Assembly (NCBI GenBank): GCA_002784795.1
Contig: PFLZ01000019.1
Coordinates: forward strand, 1-8,626
Direction: 5' to 3'
DNA length: 8,626 nt
DNA from: Candidatus Magasanikbacteria bacterium CG_4_10_14_0_8_um_filter_42_12
GTDB lineage: Bacteria > Patescibacteriota > Patescibacteriia > Magasanikbacterales > UBA922
Position numbers and translations under genes: made by a program. Below are positions 6,120 through 8,626 of the stretch, one piece after another (the first letter of the stretch is position 1; each line of letters opens with the position of its first letter). The notes below the pieces were generated by a model, which saw only the letters and a program-made list of their open reading frames with translations, had not been told where the DNA came from and searched no databases.

Positions 6120-7373
6120 ATGAAAAAGACAAGCATCGCACATATTTCTGCGCGTGAGATTCTCGATTCTCGCGGCAACCCTACTATTGAAGCTACGGTT
6201 ACACTTGCCGATGGGTCGGTCGGTATTGCTGCTGTCCCAAGTGGGGCATCGACTGGTGCGCACGAAGCCGTCGAACTGCGAGATGGCGCAAAGCGTTATG
6301 GTGGCAAAGGAGTTCTCAAAGCGGTGAAGCATGTGAATACACTCATTGCAAAAGAATTGAAAGGTCGCGATGCATCAAAGCAACGTGCACTGGATGATGC
6401 CCTGATTGCGCTTGATGGAACGCCACAAAAGAAAAAACTTGGGGCAAATGCAATATTATCCGTGTCACTCGCAGCGTGTCGTGCAGCCGCTGTGTCTACA
6501 AAAACACCACTGTATGCATATATCCGAAAAGCATATCGTCTACCAGAAAAAAAATGGCTCATGCCACTGGCTACGATGAATGTCATCAATGGTGGGCGAC
6601 ATGCAAACAATGGACTGTCGATTCAGGAATTCATGATTGTCCCAAAGCATAAACTCTTCAAAGAACGCGTTCGCATGGGATCACAGATTTTTCACACCCT
6701 CGGACAGCTGTTGTCAGAAAAAAAATTCAATACCGGCGTAGGGGATGAAGGAGGCTATGCACCAGAATTTACTGACAACGAACAAGCATTGAAATTCCTC
6801 ATGAAAGCGATCAAGACTGCTGGCTTTGAACCAGGTCGGCATGTGATGCTTGCAATGGATGTCGCTGCATCAGAATTTTACAAAAGTGGCAATTATTATT
6901 TTCTCGACAAGCATGTCGGGTGGCGTGCAGACAAAGTGATTCGCACACTCGAAGGATGGACACGAAAGTATCCGTTCATCTCTATCGAAGATCCACTTGC
7001 AGAGGATGATTGGGACAATTGGAAAATCGCAACAAAAAAACTTGGCAAGAAAGTACATGTGGTAGGAGATGATTTGTTTGTAACTAATACAGAGCGTATT
7101 CAGAAGGGGATTGATATGAAAGTAGGAAATGCCGTGCTGATCAAACTCAATCAAATTGGAACGTTGTCTGAAACAATTGATGCTATTTATCTCGCACGAA
7201 AACACAACTATGCTGTATCAGTCTCTCATCGTTCTGGAGAAACGGCAGATACCTTCATTGCAGACCTCTCTGTTGCTGTGAATGCAGAGTATATCAAGAC
7301 AGGATCGATGTCACGCTCGGAGCGTATCGAGAAGTATAATCGGTTAATGGCAATAGAAGAAGAGCTGACATAA
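6120..7373 (+). CDS. eno: Enolase (phosphopyruvate hydratase)
   Basis: This cytoplasmic, Mg-dependent enzyme interconverts 2-phosphoglycerate and phosphoenolpyruvate. The chosen ATG at 6120 gives 417 residues beginning MKKTSIAHISAREILDSRGNPT, the family's normal N-terminus; an in-frame GTG at 6081 would add 13 unrelated residues. Visible landmarks are the SGASTG loop (41-46), H161 (GGRHANN), E170 and the catalytic E210 (GVGDEGGYAP). The Mg ligands are D247 (AMDVAASEF), E290 (SIEDPL) and D317 (GDDLFVTN). The catalytic base is K342 in the LIKLNQIGTLSET signature, followed by SHRSGET (369-375) and K393. It ends with SMSRSERIEKYNRLMAIEEELT. The leader is disrupted by a palindromic element. Downstream, a second copy of the C-terminal coding tail occurs at 7480-7524. 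Confidence 0.97.
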   Translation: MKKTSIAHISAREILDSRGNPTIEATVTLADGSVGIAAVPSGASTGAHEAVELRDGAKRYGGKGVLKAVKHVNTLIAKELKGRDASKQRALDDALIALDGTPQKKKLGANAILSVSLAACRAAAVSTKTPLYAYIRKAYRLPEKKWLMPLATMNVINGGRHANNGLSIQEFMIVPKHKLFKERVRMGSQIFHTLGQLLSEKKFNTGVGDEGGYAPEFTDNEQALKFLMKAIKTAGFEPGRHVMLAMDVAASEFYKSGNYYFLDKHVGWRADKVIRTLEGWTRKYPFISIEDPLAEDDWDNWKIATKKLGKKVHVVGDDLFVTNTERIQKGIDMKVGNAVLIKLNQIGTLSETIDAIYLARKHNYAVSVSHRSGETADTFIADLSVAVNAEYIKTGSMSRSERIEKYNRLMAIEEELT

Positions 7374-7388
7374 GTAGCCTGTCACGAG

Positions 7389-7471
7389 ATGGCGCCGTAT
7401 TTTCTCTTTGCACGTTGCCACGTAAAGACTCCCTTTGGTCGTCCACGTGGCACTCAAAATGGCTGCGCCAT
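7389..7471. repeat. Palindromic element between enolase and its duplicated tail
   Basis: Nested arms are visible: ATGGCGC (7389-7395) with GCGCCAT (7465-7471), ATTTT (7399-7403) with AAAAT (7456-7460), and TGCCACGT (7416-7423) with ACGTGGCA (7445-7452). The left arm carries about ten extra bases between the second and third pairs. No T-tract of terminator type follows the apex. The size and symmetry suit a miniature palindromic element. Confidence 0.7.
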
Positions 7472-7479
7472 TTTTCGTG

Positions 7480-7524
7480 AAGAAGTATAATAGACTAATG
7501 CAGATAGAAGATGAACTCATGTAA
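7480..7524 (+). pseudogene. Displaced second copy of the enolase C-terminal coding tail
   Basis: Fifteen codons (KKYNRLMQIEDELM plus TAA) align without gaps to the true enolase end (EKYNRLMAIEEELT plus TAA, 7329-7373). Ten of 14 residues and 33 of 45 bases are identical. Several differences are synonymous (CGG/AGA Arg, TTA/CTA Leu, GAG/GAA Glu, CTG/CTC Leu). It has no start signal and no homology further upstream; the shared sequence begins at AGAAGTATAAT (7481-7491, against 7330-7340). The terminator follows after three bases, where an intact enolase gene would be expected to have it. Confidence 0.75.
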
Positions 7525-7527
7525 TGC

Positions 7528-7564
7528 AAAAAAAAGACCCTGCCGATATGGCAGGGTCTTTTTT
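7528..7564. terminator. Strong intrinsic terminator, probably bidirectional
   Basis: GACCCTGCC (7536-7544), loop GATAT, then GGCAGGGTC (7550-7558) form nine perfect pairs, flanked by eight A (7528-7535) and six T (7559-7564). It should stop enolase transcripts. Read from the other strand, it should stop transcripts coming from the minus-strand gene at 7876-8442. Confidence 0.9.
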
Positions 7565-7571
7565 ATTTCAA

Positions 7572-7820
7572 AGCTTTGCATCCAATTCAGAACAGTGAAG
7601 TATTTCACTCGTCTGAATTTGAGGATGCAAAGCTGCTTACATCCTTTGTGCTCCGTTGGTGTCACGGAGGGTGTCTCATGTCGGCGCATCCTCGCGCCGG
7701 TTTTACTCCACTCATGGACATGTGGAGACCCGTACAAATGTGCAATACTGCTGTTTGATATATGAACGTGTGTTGTAGATGTGGGTGCATCTACGCTACA
7801 TGAACATACCAGACAGTATG
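7572..7820. ncRNA. Cluster of consecutive hairpins, candidate structured RNA (strand uncertain)
   Basis: The gene-free stretch 7565-7875 holds at least five separate inverted repeats. (1) 7572-7634: 12 perfect pairs (7572-7583/7623-7634), then eight (7584-7591/7612-7619), then five (7595-7599/7604-7608). (2) CTCCGT/ACGGAG, 7651-7656/7664-7669. (3) A long stem, 7669-7682/7717-7731, with two bulges, enclosing CGGCGC/GCGCCG (7682-7687/7694-7699). (4) GTAGATG/CATCTAC, 7775-7781/7788-7794. (5) CATAC/GTATG, 7805-7809/7816-7820. The helices nest without conflict and resemble a folded RNA more than scattered repeats. I recognise no known family. It may be an independent RNA, or the 3' untranslated region of the minus-strand gene, which reads into it. 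No convincing promoter of its own was seen on the plus strand. Confidence 0.4.
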
Positions 7821-7875
7821 CAAAATCAATCTCTTCTCATCTCACCAAACATACCTTTTAGGAAAACCTCTTCTT

Positions 7876-8442
7876 CTATCCCTCGAGGCTCTTGATCGCG
7901 TTGCGGACCATCATGATGTACTCCGTGATCTTGCGCACCATCGCACCCGAGTACTCGGCGCGGTACTGGATCAGCTCCTGACGGAGCGTCTCCTCCCACT
8001 CGCGCAGCAAGATGATCTTGCCCTGGTCCGACAGAATGCGGGAGTAGCCAGCTTCACCATTCAAGTCGAACACTTTGGAACAGACTTGTTCGAGATCCTT
8101 GCTATCCGCACGGTTGAGCGTGATCCTGATGACCCCGTTGGTGTACCAGAATGTGTGATACTCGCCTGCGAAGTACGGGTCATCGACGTAGTAGTCCGGG
8201 AAGGAATGTAGGAACATCTGCATGCCCCCACCTCGGTACTTGCTGGCGTAGTCGAACGAGGTGATGCCGCTCTTCTTCTCCTTCTCTGACTTGTCCTCCA
8301 TCATCATCGTCACGATGAAGACGAGGACTTCGAGGGCCCACTCTTTTTTGACACCCCACCACTCTGGTCGCTCCGAGGGAACGGAGTGACGAGCGTAGGT
8401 GTTATCGACGCAGAAACTGATGAACATATTGCTGAGACGCAT
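7876..8442 (-). CDS. GC-rich hypothetical protein of unknown function
   Basis: I do not recognise this 188-residue protein. The reading frame is convincing. AGGAGG sits six bases before the ATG at 8442, a consensus promoter lies upstream, and codons are strongly C- and G-ending. Hand-counted lines are about 47-63% GC, far above the rest of the window. There is no signal peptide. The only hydrophobic stretch is ALEVLVFIVTMMM (36-48), directly after a Trp-rich ERPEWWGVKKEW patch (24-35) and before a charged MEDKSEKEKK run (48-57). The middle is aromatic-rich (FPDYYVDDPYFAGEYHTFWY, 81-100). Residues about 141-188 look like amphipathic helix. The two cysteines (C11, C121) are not spaced as a metal site. 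A soluble cytoplasmic protein is most likely. Composition unlike its neighbours suggests transfer, or a distinct gene class with its own codon use. Confidence 0.8.
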   Translation of the reverse strand: MRLSNMFISFCVDNTYARHSVPSERPEWWGVKKEWALEVLVFIVTMMMEDKSEKEKKSGITSFDYASKYRGGGMQMFLHSFPDYYVDDPYFAGEYHTFWYTNGVIRITLNRADSKDLEQVCSKVFDLNGEAGYSRILSDQGKIILLREWEETLRQELIQYRAEYSGAMVRKITEYIMMVRNAIKSLEG

Positions 8443-8574
8443 GAGCGTCCTCCTCTCTTGGGGGATCTCCCCAGCCCTTTGCTAGGGAAACCGGGCAGTT
8501 CTCCCGGCGCATAGAGGCCTCTAGAGAGGTATACATACGTAGGGAGAACTGTGTTGATATGTTGAAAAGAACGA
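8443..8574 (-). promoter_or_regulatory. Structured leader with mutually exclusive helices upstream of the GC-rich gene
   Basis: The predicted transcript from about 8574 has a leader of about 130 bases. On the minus strand CAGTTCTCCC (8551-8542) pairs perfectly with GGGAGAACTG (8505-8496). That second segment can instead lie in the local hairpin CCGGG/CCCGG (8507-8503/8495-8491). Further hairpins are CCCT/AGGG (8487-8484/8478-8475) and GGGGA/TCCCC (8472-8468/8465-8461). CCTCTCT (8529-8523) can pair with AGAGAGG (8458-8452), covering part of the Shine-Dalgarno. The arrangement suggests translational control, but no known riboswitch class is recognised. Confidence 0.45.
8449..8454 (-). promoter_or_regulatory. 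Consensus Shine-Dalgarno fixing the start of the GC-rich gene
   Basis: AGGAGG (minus strand) lies six bases before the ATG at 8442. The next in-frame ATG is 15 bases further in and less well placed. Confidence 0.85.
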
Positions 8575-8580
8575 TAGACG

Positions 8581-8609
8581 ACTATAGAACAAAAAGATTA
8601 TTTTGTCAA
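8581..8609 (-). promoter_or_regulatory. Near-consensus sigma-70 promoter of the GC-rich gene
   Basis: On the minus strand the perfect -35 TTGACA (8609-8604) and TATAGT (8586-8581) are separated by exactly 17 bases. It is the best promoter in the window and implies strong transcription starting near 8574. Confidence 0.8.
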
Positions 8610-8626
8610 GTATGTACGGTGGATAG

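Noticed and set aside
7495..7765. Short ORFs on both strands across the hairpin region
   Set aside because: They run through the terminator and the palindromes, have no ribosome sites and look like by-products of inverted repeats.
7572..7820. CRISPR array
   Set aside because: The palindromes differ from each other in sequence and spacing. There are no direct repeats of uniform length.
1..8626. TGA recoded as glycine (genetic code 25)
   Set aside because: No in-frame TGA occurs in any of the conserved genes and glycine is always GGN. The absence of TGA stops among eight genes is compatible with chance.

Overview
The window looks like a chromosomal segment of a candidate-phylum bacterium of the Patescibacteria/CPR type, most likely Parcubacteria-like. 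This is an inference from gene content and repeats, not a tested assignment. Supporting signs are lower-glycolysis genes arranged as gap-pgk-eno, a SIMPL-domain membrane protein, a GxxExxY-family protein, and short GC-rich palindromic repeats scattered between and even inside genes. One of these repeats encodes a FAKATAG peptide inside phosphoglycerate kinase. The standard bacterial code fits: all eight main genes end in TAA or TAG and none has an in-frame TGA.

Layout. 1-1380 (+) is the C-terminal part of a right-handed beta-helix surface-type protein, cut by the left window edge. 1355-2011 (-) is a HAD-family phosphatase/phosphoglucomutase that overlaps it tail to tail. A 169-base divergent intergenic region carries the HAD promoter and a GC-rich palindromic repeat. 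2181-3179 (+) is glyceraldehyde-3-phosphate dehydrogenase. 3180-3678 is a cassette of about 500 bases with 35-base inverted ends enclosing an AT-rich GxxExxY gene, wedged exactly between the gap stop and the pgk start. 3682-4905 (+) is phosphoglycerate kinase with a repeat-encoded insertion. 5014-5916 (+) is a SIMPL-domain protein with a cytoplasmic proline-rich tail, preceded by a long AT-rich hairpin and followed by a terminator. 6120-7373 (+) is enolase, whose strong Shine-Dalgarno sits 120 bases upstream in front of a five-codon ORF and a palindromic element.

After enolase the sequence becomes unusual. A palindromic element (7389-7471) is followed by a second, diverged copy of the enolase C-terminal coding tail (7480-7524) and then a strong terminator (7528-7564). 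Next come about 250 bases of consecutive hairpins (7572-7820) with no credible gene. The window ends with a GC-rich orphan gene on the minus strand (7876-8442). It has a consensus sigma-70 promoter, an ideal Shine-Dalgarno and a leader of about 130 bases whose helices are mutually exclusive.

Functionally, GAPDH, PGK and enolase supply the energy-yielding trunk of glycolysis (glyceraldehyde-3-phosphate to 1,3-bisphosphoglycerate to 3-phosphoglycerate; 2-phosphoglycerate to PEP). Phosphoglycerate mutase and pyruvate kinase are not in the window. The most interesting material is accessory: the inverted-repeat GxxExxY cassette, the in-frame repeat in PGK, the duplicated enolase tail, and the GC-rich orphan gene with its switch-like leader and nearby structured non-coding region.
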